This document shows, piece after piece, positions 1 through 8,793 of a stretch of DNA of 64,000 nucleotides. Position numbers and translations under genes: made by a program. The notes below the pieces were generated by a model. It was given only the letters and a program-made list of their open reading frames with translations, was not told the DNA's origin and did no database searches. The first letter of the stretch is position 1. The number at the start of each line of letters is the position of its first letter. Source of the DNA: Caldimicrobium sp. (lineage in GTDB: Bacteria; Desulfobacterota; Thermodesulfobacteria; Thermodesulfobacteriales; Thermodesulfobacteriaceae); the NCBI GenBank assembly GCA_025060015.1, contig JANXDB010000009.1, forward strand, positions 1 through 64,000, read 5' to 3'.

Positions 1-244
1 TCGATAGTAGCTCTACAAATACCAGAAAAGCTTTGACTGTGGCTTCGATGCCAAAGGAGTTATGAAATTCGATGGCCTTTAGTCTGAAGGCCACTTCTTT
101 TCTTTGGGATGCATCTTTGATGGCTTCAAGTCTTTGCAGCAATTTTAAGTCTTTGATGGGAGAAGGGGTTAGTGAGAAGCAAAACATAAAAGCATATTTG
201 GAGATATCCTCAAGAAAAATAGTAGGCTTTGAGGCTTTGATCAT
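1..244 (-). CDS. Partial (runs off left edge) transposase/integrase-like N-terminal helical region
   Basis: Minus-strand frame open from CAT at 242-244 to window edge: MIKASKPTIFLEDISKYAFMFCFSLTPSPIKDLKLLQRLEAIKDASQRKEVAFRLKAIEFHNSFGIEATVKAF...; a second, decayed copy of the same sequence lies at about 25413-25512. Confidence 0.45.
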   Translation of the reverse strand, partial: MIKASKPTIFLEDISKYAFMFCFSLTPSPIKDLKLLQRLEAIKDASQRKEVAFRLKAIEFHNSFGIEATVKAFLVFVELLS

Positions 245-432
245 AAAGTTGCTAGCTACTACCTAAAATTAAGTTTGATTCTGTTGATTGGCACATACCA
301 AATCCAAAATCACCATTAATTGAACCAATATAAATCATCTATAGACCTTATGAAGACTTCGTATCACGAACAAGCATAGGACACAAATCTTGTTTTTTTA
401 AAAAGAGATATTAAAATCATAATTTGATTTTT

Positions 433-524
433 GGAGGGGTGCCCGAGTGGACGAAGGGGTGCGACTGGAAATCGCATGTACGGGGCACAACCTCGTACCG
501 CGGGTTCGAATCCCGCCCCCTCCG
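433..524 (+). tRNA. tRNA-Ser (anticodon GGA)
   Basis: Acceptor GGAGGGG/CCCCTCC+G, anticodon loop CTGGAAA in stem GCGA/TCGC, long variable arm, T-arm GCGGGTTCGAATCCCGC. Confidence 0.95.
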
Positions 525-526
525 TT

Positions 527-604
527 TTTGGTTTTAGACAAGTGAAATAGTTAGTTTAACATCTATATATCACTAATTTCACCAAATTTTTATCTAAAAC
601 CAAA
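527..604. repeat. Inverted repeat/large hairpin immediately 3' of tRNA-Ser
   Basis: Perfect 12-bp arms TTTGGTTTTAGA (527-538) / TCTAAAACCAAA (593-604), plus inner arms GTGAAAT (542-548)/ATTTCAC (576-582). Confidence 0.75.
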
Positions 605-616
605 TTTTTATCCAAA
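581..616. repeat. 18-bp tandem duplication
   Basis: ACCAAATTTTTATCTAAA (581-598) followed directly by ACCAAATTTTTATCCAAA (599-616), one mismatch. Confidence 0.85.
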
Positions 617-781
617 CTGAAGCTTTCTCAATCTCACTAAACAATTGGCATGCTTAAAACTGATAAATTCATTTACATCAGTTTACTACGATTTCTTTAA
701 AATTTATCATTCAGAGCTTTAAAAAACTTATCCCTAAATAGTTCTAATCCTTATCATATACCTATCAAATATTTTTGAATG

Positions 782-809
782 TTGACAATAATAAAAGTAT
801 AGGTATCAT
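782..809 (+). promoter_or_regulatory. Sigma-70-type promoter for P-type ATPase
   Basis: TTGACA (782-787), 16-nt spacer, TATCAT (804-809); flanked by inverted repeat ATACCTAT (758-765)/ATAGGTAT (799-806). Confidence 0.6.
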
Positions 810-834
810 CTGACTTAACCGGAGAGGATAAACC

Positions 835-3507
835 ATGAACATCCTCGATTTCAAATTTCCCTATTTTTACAGTCAAAAAGAGATATTCGAATTGTTGAAT
901 AGTTCTCCTCAAGGGATCTCTCAAGAGGAGGCAATACAAAGATTAAGCCTATACGGATACAATGAAATTGAAGAAGAAAGAAGAATTCCAGTTCTTAAAC
1001 TTTTACTATCTCAGTTTTTAAATATACTTGTTTTAATCCTCCTACTCGCCTCTTTGATATCTCTCTATCTTGGAGAGAAAATCGAAGCTCTGGCCATAAT
1101 ATCCATAATTTTGATAGCAGGACTTTTGGGATTTTTACAGGAATATCAGGCTGAGAGGTCTCTAAAGGCTCTTAAAAAGCTGATTTTACCTTTTACCAGG
1201 GTCATTAGAAATGGAAAGACTGTTGAGATACCTGTCAGAGAGGTAGTTCCAGGAGATATAGTGATTTTAGAAGCCGGTGATAAGGTGCCTGCAGACGCAA
1301 GGCTAATAGAAGCATCCGATTTGGCAGTAGACGAGGCCATACTGACAGGAGAGTCCTATCCTGTGGAAAAAAGCATAGCTCCACTTTTGGAAGAGGATTT
1401 ACCACCTCACAGACAGACTAATATGGTTTTTATGGGCACCTCAGTTCTTAGAGGCAAAGCCAAAGCCATTGTCACCTCCACTGGGAAAAAAACTGAATTT
1501 GGTAAAATAGCCCTTCTTCTACAGAAGGTTGAAGAGAGAAAAACTCTTCTTCAAGTAAACTTAGAAAGAGCAAGTAAACAGTTAGGTTTCTACATTGTGA
1601 TCTTAGCCTTTGGTATTGGATCTATAGGTATTCTCAAAGGACATCCTCTTTCAGAGATGTTCCTCTGGAGCGTAGCCCTAGCTGTGGCTATGATACCAGA
1701 GGCTTTACCCGCAGTCACAACTATTTCTCTTGCCTTAGGTGTTAAACGCATGGCTTTGAAAAAGGCTTTAATCAGAAGGCTATCGGCTGTTGAGACCCTC
1801 GGCTCGGTGACGATCATTTGCTCTGATAAAACTGGAACCTTAACCAAAAATGAAATGACTGTCAAAAGAATCTACTGCGATGATGTTGAGTTGGAAATAA
1901 CAGGTGTGGGTTATGAACCAAAGGGTGAGATACTACCAACGAAAGATAACTTTGATTTAAGTTCTGAAACACTTCAACTGCTCCTCACGAATGCCCTCCT
2001 TTGCAATCACGCAGAGCTTCTCTACAACCCTGATGAAAATCACTGGTATATAAAGGGTGATCCTACAGAGGGAGCTCTTATTGTTCTTGGGGCTAAAGCT
2101 GGATTAAAAAAAGAGGCTCTCATGAGAAAGTATCCTCTGATATATGAAATTCCCTTTTCTTCCGAGAGGATGAAAATGACCACTGTGCACAGTATGGAAA
2201 ATCAATGGATAGTCTTTTCCAAAGGAGCTTTAGAAAAGATCCTTGAAGCATCCAGATTCTTACTTCTGAACTTAGAGATTCATCCATTAACTGAGGAACT
2301 CAAAGAAAAAATTCACCTGAAAGCACAGGAATTTTATGAGAAAGGATTTAGAGTCTTGGCTATGGGCTATAAGACCATACCAAGGGATAGTTCCCTTGAA
2401 AAAGTAGAAGAGGACCTCATCTTCCTTGGCTTCGTTGGCATGATAGATCCAGCACGTGAAGAGGTAAAAGAAGCGATTAGACATTGTTACACAGCGGGGA
2501 TCAAGCCCATCATGATAACAGGAGATCACAAGATCACTGCTACAGCCATAGGTAAAGAAATAGGCCTCTATAAAGGGGGACTAATACTAACGGGAGAGGA
2601 TTTAAGAAGGTTGAAAGAAGATGATCTTCAGAAAAAGGTTACCGAGGTGGAGATCTTTGCCAGGGTTTTACCTGAGGACAAGTTGAAGATAGTAAGGGCT
2701 TTGCAAAGACAGGGACAAGTGGTGGCTATGACCGGGGATGGAGTGAATGATGCCCCTGCCCTGAAACAAGCTGATATAGGTATTGCCATGGGAATCACTG
2801 GGACTGAGGTAGCTAAAGAGGCAAGTGAGATGGTTCTTCTGGAGGAGAATTTCGTCACCATTGTGAAGGCCATTGAAGAGGGAAGGACAATCTTTGCCAA
2901 TATAAGAAAGTTTCTTGTCTATCTCTTGACAGGAAACTTAGCCACTGTATTGGCTTTGACCATAGCTCTTATACTTGATTTTCCCCTTCCTCTTACGGCT
3001 TTACAGATACTCTTCATTAATCTCCTAATGGATGGAACACCGGCCATAGCTCTTGGTGTAGAGCCACCTGAACCAGGCATTATGAAAAGAGCCCCTCGCT
3101 CTCCAAAGGAGGGCATCTTGGATAGAGATAGTATCCTCTTCATCGCATCCATGGGATCTTTTATTGCCCTTTTGATCCTTACTCTTTATTATTTCTATCT
3201 TCAGAAAAACCCACACCTTGCCAATAGTGTATTTTTTGCGGGTATTATAACTTTCAGACTTGTCAACGCACTCAACTGTAGGTCACTAAGGGAGAGCTTT
3301 TTTAAACTGGGATTCTTCAGTAACAAATGGCTTATTCTAGCCTTGGGCACCTCCTTTCTGCTAATGCAGGCAGTCATGTACTCTCCACTAAGTGAGATCT
3401 TTTCCCTAAATCCCTTAGGCTGGAAGGACTGGCTCCTTCTGCTTTTGATAGCCTCTTTTATTCTCATAGTTGATGAAATTAAAAAGAATTTTTTTCAAAG
3501 AAATTAG
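835..3507 (+). CDS. P-type (P2A-like, Ca2+-type) cation-transporting ATPase
   Basis: CSDKTGTLT phosphorylation motif, ILTGES, MTGDGVNDAPALK; N-terminal cation-ATPase domain; SD GGAGAGG upstream. Confidence 0.93.
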   Translation: MNILDFKFPYFYSQKEIFELLNSSPQGISQEEAIQRLSLYGYNEIEEERRIPVLKLLLSQFLNILVLILLLASLISLYLGEKIEALAIISIILIAGLLGFLQEYQAERSLKALKKLILPFTRVIRNGKTVEIPVREVVPGDIVILEAGDKVPADARLIEASDLAVDEAILTGESYPVEKSIAPLLEEDLPPHRQTNMVFMGTSVLRGKAKAIVTSTGKKTEFGKIALLLQKVEERKTLLQVNLERASKQLGFYIVILAFGIGSIGILKGHPLSEMFLWSVALAVAMIPEALPAVTTISLALGVKRMALKKALIRRLSAVETLGSVTIICSDKTGTLTKNEMTVKRIYCDDVELEITGVGYEPKGEILPTKDNFDLSSETLQLLLTNALLCNHAELLYNPDENHWYIKGDPTEGALIVLGAKAGLKKEALMRKYPLIYEIPFSSERMKMTTVHSMENQWIVFSKGALEKILEASRFLLLNLEIHPLTEELKEKIHLKAQEFYEKGFRVLAMGYKTIPRDSSLEKVEEDLIFLGFVGMIDPAREEVKEAIRHCYTAGIKPIMITGDHKITATAIGKEIGLYKGGLILTGEDLRRLKEDDLQKKVTEVEIFARVLPEDKLKIVRALQRQGQVVAMTGDGVNDAPALKQADIGIAMGITGTEVAKEASEMVLLEENFVTIVKAIEEGRTIFANIRKFLVYLLTGNLATVLALTIALILDFPLPLTALQILFINLLMDGTPAIALGVEPPEPGIMKRAPRSPKEGILDRDSILFIASMGSFIALLILTLYYFYLQKNPHLANSVFFAGIITFRLVNALNCRSLRESFFKLGFFSNKWLILALGTSFLLMQAVMYSPLSEIFSLNPLGWKDWLLLLLIASFILIVDEIKKNFFQRN

Positions 3508-3518
3508 CTTAATTTTTG

Positions 3519-3546
3519 TTGACTTTTTCCGATTATTCAATAAAAT
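3519..3546 (+). promoter_or_regulatory. Sigma-70-type promoter, near-leaderless
   Basis: TTGACT (3519-3524), 16-nt spacer, TAAAAT (3541-3546), only 11 nt to ATG 3558, no SD. Confidence 0.5.
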
Positions 3547-3557
3547 AAAACCAAATT

Positions 3558-5057
3558 ATGTGTCATATACGACTACTTCTATTTTTTCTATTTGTAATAC
3601 TCTATTTTGTCTCTCCCCTTTACAGTTACGAAGACTCTAAAGAGGTAAGATTTAATCTCTGGCCTCTATTGGTTTATTCCAATGATAAGGAAAAGGGAAT
3701 AAAAAGATTAGAAATCTTTGGACCATTTGTAGCTCGGTATCACTTAGAGGAGGAAAACAGTACTTATGTCAGACCCTTCTACTCTAAAGTTCAAACACCA
3801 AGGGAGGACAAGGCCTTTTTTTTATCACCTTTGGGGCTATACCGTTCTGACAATGAAACCACAACCTACAAACTAATTCCCCTTGTCAATCGGAGAATTG
3901 AAAAGGTTCCCTCTGAAGACAAGGTTGGGTCCAAATGGGAGTTCTTTCCTGTATTTTTTGGTAAAACCGCTGACAATAAAACTTACGGGGGAATTTTCCC
4001 TATCTATGGCAAATTTAGAGAGCGTTTTGGAAGAGAAGAAATATCATTTTTCCTCTGGCCTATATACTCGAGGGTAACCTATGAGGAGTACACAGCTTAC
4101 AACATTCTTTGGCCCATAGGTAGATTTGCCAAAGCTAATGATCCAAAGGAGGAGGCACTCTACGGAGGTTTTAAAATTTGGCCCTTTTATGGACATTTCA
4201 GAGAAGGAGCAGAGGAGAGAAAATTTGTGCTGTGGCCCTTTTACATAAGAAATACTTATAAAGATGACATAGGAAACTTCGAGGAGAAGTTCTGGATTTT
4301 TCCCTTTTACGGTAAAGAAAAAACAGAGAGTTATGAAAAAGTTGTTTACATCTGGCCATTTTATCAAAGAGTCTGTGCTCAAGATCCCTTTTATGAGCAA
4401 GTTGATGCCCCATGGCCCTTCTACAGGCATATCAAGGGGGAAAAAATTCATGGGAAAAGGTTTTGGCCCCTTTACGGCTATGTTAAAAAAGAAGAATCCT
4501 TTGATTCCTTCATCCTGTGGCCCCTTTACTTCTACAAAGAGGACAATTTCTCCAAAGGCAATCATACTTATTTGGAAATAGAACATCGTTTTTTATTGCT
4601 TTCAAAGTTTAACAAAATTCTCAAAAGAGATCGATTGATCCAACAGGAACTTCGCCTATGGCCTATTTATTTCAACTTTGAAAATCAGGAAACTCAGATT
4701 AGAGCTGATTACTTTCCAGCCATCTTACCGTTATATGACGAGGGCATGGAGAGAAATTACGGTGCTCTACTGAAGATCATTGAGAACTATCAAAAAGCAG
4801 ATTACAGACTTATCAAAATCCTTTGGGGTCTCTATAGATATGAAAAAAAGGGACAAAGAGAGGTTCAGGAACTTGCCTTTATATTAAGAAGTGTAAAAGA
4901 TGAAAACACCAGCTATGTGGAATTTTTTGAGGGGCTTTTTGGATTTGGTAAGATCGATAAGCACCCTGTTTTTAAAATCTTTTTTATGAATATTCTGCCA
5001 AGGAGAGAGGGAAACCTAAATGTGTCCAAAGATAGCCATCTATCCGGGGACCTTTGA
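3558..5057 (+). CDS. Exported repeat protein with many (W/F)P(I/L/F)Y motifs, function unknown
   Basis: Signal peptide-like N-terminus; recurrent WPLY/WPFY/WPIY/FPFYG motifs about every 17-25 aa. Confidence 0.7.
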   Translation: MCHIRLLLFFLFVILYFVSPLYSYEDSKEVRFNLWPLLVYSNDKEKGIKRLEIFGPFVARYHLEEENSTYVRPFYSKVQTPREDKAFFLSPLGLYRSDNETTTYKLIPLVNRRIEKVPSEDKVGSKWEFFPVFFGKTADNKTYGGIFPIYGKFRERFGREEISFFLWPIYSRVTYEEYTAYNILWPIGRFAKANDPKEEALYGGFKIWPFYGHFREGAEERKFVLWPFYIRNTYKDDIGNFEEKFWIFPFYGKEKTESYEKVVYIWPFYQRVCAQDPFYEQVDAPWPFYRHIKGEKIHGKRFWPLYGYVKKEESFDSFILWPLYFYKEDNFSKGNHTYLEIEHRFLLLSKFNKILKRDRLIQQELRLWPIYFNFENQETQIRADYFPAILPLYDEGMERNYGALLKIIENYQKADYRLIKILWGLYRYEKKGQREVQELAFILRSVKDENTSYVEFFEGLFGFGKIDKHPVFKIFFMNILPRREGNLNVSKDSHLSGDL

Positions 5058-5511
5058 TCCAATTACCAATGGACATTTAGATCTAATTAAAAGAGCTCTT
5101 CAATTTTTTGATAGAATAATCTTAGCTATTGGCGAAAATCCTGCTAAAACTCCCCTTTTTACTACCGAAGAGAGACTTTTTATGGCCAAAAAAGCCCTCG
5201 AGGATCTTCAGCTCACTGACAGAGTAGAAGTAGAGAGTTTTTCAGGTTTATTGGTAGAATTTGCTAAAAAAAAGAGGGCCTGTGTCATTATTAGGGGACT
5301 GAGAGCAGTGTCTGATTTTGAATACGAAATGCAATTGGCACTTATGAATCGTAAACTTTCAAACTCTATAGACACCATCTTTCTCATGCCAAGCCTTAGG
5401 TATATCTTTCTCAGTTCCTCCATCATAAAAGAGGCTGCTAAATTCGGTGGACAGGTGGAAGACCTTGTTCCCAAAATAGTTGTGGAAAAACTCAAAGATA
5501 AATTCTCTTAA
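5020..5511 (+). CDS. coaD: Pantetheine-phosphate adenylyltransferase
   Basis: IYPGTFDPITNGHLDLIKRA, RGLRAVSDFEYEMQLALMNR, SSSIIKE motifs. Confidence 0.95.
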   Translation: MCPKIAIYPGTFDPITNGHLDLIKRALQFFDRIILAIGENPAKTPLFTTEERLFMAKKALEDLQLTDRVEVESFSGLLVEFAKKKRACVIIRGLRAVSDFEYEMQLALMNRKLSNSIDTIFLMPSLRYIFLSSSIIKEAAKFGGQVEDLVPKIVVEKLKDKFS

Positions 5512-6209
5512 TGATCAGAATTGTCTCAATTTTTCTATCGTGCTTGATACTTCACAGCACCTCAGCTAAGGCAGAATTTAAATTGTATTACGAAATATTC
5601 TACGGCCCTGTGAAATTGGGAGAAAGTCAAATTTCAATTGATAACAAAAAATATGTAGCTGAGGCCAGAACAACGGGTATTGGAAACACTATTTATCCCT
5701 ATTTTGCAAAATGGACCACGGAGATCAATGCCCATGGATATCCAATTAAAAGTCACATCTTTTCAAAAGATCGCTTTAAAGAGAGAGAAAAAATCATTGC
5801 CTTTGATCCTCAACAAAAAACAGTGCATCTACAGAAACTCCTGCCAAAGAGAAAAACGAAAACCATTCTTCTTCCCTTTCCACTGTATGACGAGCTTACT
5901 GCCTTTGTATCCTCTTGGTACTTGAATTTCAACAACACCTCAGTTCACGAATTACCACTATATATAGATGAAGAAAGACACATGGTTAAAATAAATTACA
6001 AAAGGAGTCTCTCCTGCACCTTTCATAACAAAACCTATTCATGCTTGGAAATACAGGCCCTCTTGCCTGATAAAAGTGAACTTTTAAGACGATCAAAAGA
6101 GGTTTTAATCCTCCTGTGGAAAGAGGAGAGTATTCCTTTGGAAATTAAAGGAGTAATCCCAATCTTTGGTAGTTTGACTGCCAGATTGAAAACCTATTCC
6201 AGGAATTAA
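5511..6209 (+). CDS. DUF3108-like exported protein
   Basis: Signal peptide, FKLYYEIFYGPVKLGESQISI and overall DUF3108-like pattern. Confidence 0.6.
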   Translation: MIRIVSIFLSCLILHSTSAKAEFKLYYEIFYGPVKLGESQISIDNKKYVAEARTTGIGNTIYPYFAKWTTEINAHGYPIKSHIFSKDRFKEREKIIAFDPQQKTVHLQKLLPKRKTKTILLPFPLYDELTAFVSSWYLNFNNTSVHELPLYIDEERHMVKINYKRSLSCTFHNKTYSCLEIQALLPDKSELLRRSKEVLILLWKEESIPLEIKGVIPIFGSLTARLKTYSRN

Positions 6210-7111
6210 AAGCGAATCTTTAAGAAGTCCTCCATCAGTTTTCTGACCTTTACAAAGGCCTCGTGACTGCCTCCTCTATCTGGATGTAATTCCAAAATCT
6301 TGGCCCTAAAGATCTTTAAAACCTCCCTTTTTGACAGAGAGAGTAACTTGTCTACGGATATATTTAAATTCCGAGATACTTCCAGGTAAAGACTCTCTTC
6401 GAAGACATGGTAACTCCTTGGCACCCTGGTCCTAGGTATGGCATCAAAATAGAACCACACATAGCGAGAAAGATAGGAAGAGAGAACTTTATCGCTAGAT
6501 AGATCCATAAAATACTGAGGATCTTCAGCGATCTTACAGAGACCTTCCATAAAGAATGTATCCCTCTCTTCAGGACTTGAAGCTTTCCCCAAAGAAAAGA
6601 TAGATAGAAGGTAACGAGACTTTTCCCTAAAGGTAAGACGATCCTCCATGTCCCAAATCATGTTTTCTATTTCATCTCGAGACTTAAAAAGTAACCTCTC
6701 AAAAAAGGGATATTTTTGTTGTATGAGCCTTTTGGGATCACGGTGATCTAGTTTAATTGCTATTAACCTTATTCTGTCAAACCAATGTATGTCATCAAGA
6801 TTGAAGTCTCTTCTGTTAGTGTTTTTTGGTTGTCTTTTAGATAGAGAGAATCTCACCCATTTCTGAGCTTCTGGATTTAAAAATCGAAGGAAAAGTTCCT
6901 CCAACTGGAATTGATCAGTTTTTTTGCCAATCTTTGCCAATTCATCTTCTAAATCAATAGAAAAGGCAACTTCACTGTAATAGGTGATAAAATTAGCTGG
7001 ATTTGAGCCTAAATCAAAAAGGACTCTACTTTTATAGAATGGCGCCTCATAATAGGACTCATTGATTCTATAGACGTAACCAATGGGTGTAATTTTACGA
7101 CTAATATACAT
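6206..7111 (-). CDS. Protein with C-terminal J (DnaJ)-like domain
   Basis: C-terminal KREVLKIFRAKILELHPDRGGSHEAFVKVRKLMEDF contains the HPD motif. Confidence 0.65.
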   Translation of the reverse strand: MYISRKITPIGYVYRINESYYEAPFYKSRVLFDLGSNPANFITYYSEVAFSIDLEDELAKIGKKTDQFQLEELFLRFLNPEAQKWVRFSLSKRQPKNTNRRDFNLDDIHWFDRIRLIAIKLDHRDPKRLIQQKYPFFERLLFKSRDEIENMIWDMEDRLTFREKSRYLLSIFSLGKASSPEERDTFFMEGLCKIAEDPQYFMDLSSDKVLSSYLSRYVWFYFDAIPRTRVPRSYHVFEESLYLEVSRNLNISVDKLLSLSKREVLKIFRAKILELHPDRGGSHEAFVKVRKLMEDFLKIRF

Positions 7112-7115
7112 AAGG

Positions 7116-7129
7116 GGGGCAGGAGCCCC
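7116..7129 (-). terminator. Short GC hairpin after ferredoxin gene
   Basis: GGGGC-AGGA-GCCCC; only 4 nt before the ATG of the next ORF. Confidence 0.3.
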
Positions 7130-7138
7130 ACCTCTCCC

Positions 7139-7327
7139 CTAAATTTCTCTCACTTCAATAGACCCGGTAGGGCAAACCTCTACACAGGTCATACATCCAA
7201 GACAATCTTCAGGTCTTGATATGACAGGCTTATCATCTGAACCTTTGTCATAGACCTGAGCTGGACAGGACTCAATACAGGAACCACAGGCATCACAGGT
7301 GTCATAATTAACCGTGATTTCAAACAT
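7139..7327 (-). CDS. 2[4Fe-4S] ferredoxin
   Basis: CDACGSCIESCP...CLGCMTCVEVCP. Confidence 0.9.
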   Translation of the reverse strand: MFEITVNYDTCDACGSCIESCPAQVYDKGSDDKPVISRPEDCLGCMTCVEVCPTGSIEVREI

Positions 7328-7342
7328 ATCACACCTCCTCCT

Positions 7343-8749
7343 TTATTTGTTTTTAAAATCAACTGCTTGCTTCAAAAAATTCTCAGCCCAGTATTTTACA
7401 CTAAAAGTATGAATATGGGTATACCCTGCAAAAACATTCTTATAAATAATTCCATCCACTCCGGCTTTAAAGCCATAGCCCTTTTCAAGTTGAAGGACAA
7501 AACTCATCTTATGACCATCTCTAACCTCTGATGGATAAGAATAGTGAAATTCATGGCCTTTAATTATGGTGTCCTTTTCATGATAAGGATTTGGGGTTTG
7601 AACCTTTGCAATAACATAGCCATGACCACGGGGGCTTTGATCAACTTTGAACTTAATCGGTAAAACTCCAGTCATGGGATATCTTTTTCCATGCCATTCT
7701 ATTTCTTCACCCAAATAAATTAGACCTCCGCATTCGGCATAGATTGGCATCCCATTCTCAGCTGCAGTTTTCACATCACCTCTCAGGCTCTTATTCTCTG
7801 CCAGGATCTCAGCCTGAACCTCAGGGAAACCTCCACCGATGTAAAGGGCTGATACAGAAGGTAAAGCCCGCTCCTTCAATGAGTCTATAAAGATTAAGTT
7901 TGCTCCTAATTGAGATAGAGCCTCCAAATTTTCAGGATAGTAAAATTGAAAAGCAGGATCATAAAAGACGCCAACATCGACATCATATCTTGGCTCTGTT
8001 TTGTAATGGAAAATAGGAATGGATAGTTGGGGAACGTTTTTAGCAATATCTATAACAGCATCTAGATTTATGTTCTCCCTCAACTTCTCCACTAACTCGC
8101 TGATAAAATCAAGACCTCTCTCCCAGGAAGTTATTAGCCCTAAGTGCCTCTCTTTTACCGTTTCTCTTAACCTGGGGATTACACCCAAAACAGGAACATC
8201 AGTATACTTCTCTATTGCAGACCTTATGAGGTTTTCATGTCTGCTTCTTGCTATATGGTTTAAAATGACTCCCTTAATGAGGACCTCCAAATCAAAATCA
8301 ACAAAACCTTTTACCAAGGCAGCCATACTGCGGGTGGCTTTTGTGCAATCCACAACAAGTATGACAGGGGTCCTTAAAAGTTTTGCAAGACTTGCAGTGC
8401 TGCAACTTCCCTCTACATCCACACCATCAAAAAGCCCTCTATTACCCTCAATAATAGCTATATCTGAATTGAGAGACCCCCTGTACAGGGAATAAAGATT
8501 GTGATCCTCGTCAAAAAGAAATAGATCTAGGTTGCGACATGGCATTGTGGCAACCTTTGAAAGCCAACCAGCATCTATGTAATCCGGACCCTTCTTAAAG
8601 GGAGAAACCCTAAGGCCTCTGTCGTGAAGTAACTTGATAAGACCTAAAGTAAAAATCGTTTTTCCAGAGGCTCCTCGTGGAGCAGATATCATTAGACGCG
8701 GAACATTGTAATGCACAATCATATCTGTTACTTTAAAACAGCTTTTCAA
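7343..8749 (-). CDS. dsrN: CbiA/CobB-family amidase, probable DsrN (siroheme amidase)
   Basis: Cobyrinate a,c-diamide synthase-like (APRGASGKTIFTLGLI, GNRGLFDGVD, YAECGGLIYLG, GHEFHYS); lies directly after dsrMKJOP, the context of DsrN. Confidence 0.75.
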   Translation of the reverse strand: MKSCFKVTDMIVHYNVPRLMISAPRGASGKTIFTLGLIKLLHDRGLRVSPFKKGPDYIDAGWLSKVATMPCRNLDLFLFDEDHNLYSLYRGSLNSDIAIIEGNRGLFDGVDVEGSCSTASLAKLLRTPVILVVDCTKATRSMAALVKGFVDFDLEVLIKGVILNHIARSRHENLIRSAIEKYTDVPVLGVIPRLRETVKERHLGLITSWERGLDFISELVEKLRENINLDAVIDIAKNVPQLSIPIFHYKTEPRYDVDVGVFYDPAFQFYYPENLEALSQLGANLIFIDSLKERALPSVSALYIGGGFPEVQAEILAENKSLRGDVKTAAENGMPIYAECGGLIYLGEEIEWHGKRYPMTGVLPIKFKVDQSPRGHGYVIAKVQTPNPYHEKDTIIKGHEFHYSYPSEVRDGHKMSFVLQLEKGYGFKAGVDGIIYKNVFAGYTHIHTFSVKYWAENFLKQAVDFKNK

Positions 8750-8755
8750 TAAGGA

Positions 8756-8785
8756 AAGGGGCTGAGAATAAAATCTCAGCCCCTT
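8756..8785 (-). terminator. Strong stem-loop between dsrP and dsrN
   Basis: 12-bp perfect arms AAGGGGCTGAGA (8756-8767)/TCTCAGCCCCTT (8774-8785), 6-nt loop. Confidence 0.7.
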
Positions 8786-8793
8786 GAGGATCT

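Noticed and set aside
4044-4586. 180-aa minus-strand ORF with KGP repeats
   Set aside because: It is the antisense shadow of the WPxY-repeat gene (tggccctttta codons read backwards as KGP); no SD or independent support.
8019-8495. 158-aa plus-strand ORF
   Set aside because: Fully antisense to dsrN; Ser/Thr-rich composition typical of shadow ORFs.
7343-8749. Cobalamin biosynthesis gene cbiA
   Set aside because: Family similarity is real, but the position after dsrMKJOP makes DsrN the better call; no other cobalamin genes nearby.
8756-8785. Riboswitch upstream of dsrN
   Set aside because: Only a single simple hairpin; no conserved aptamer-like elements such as a B12 box were recognised.
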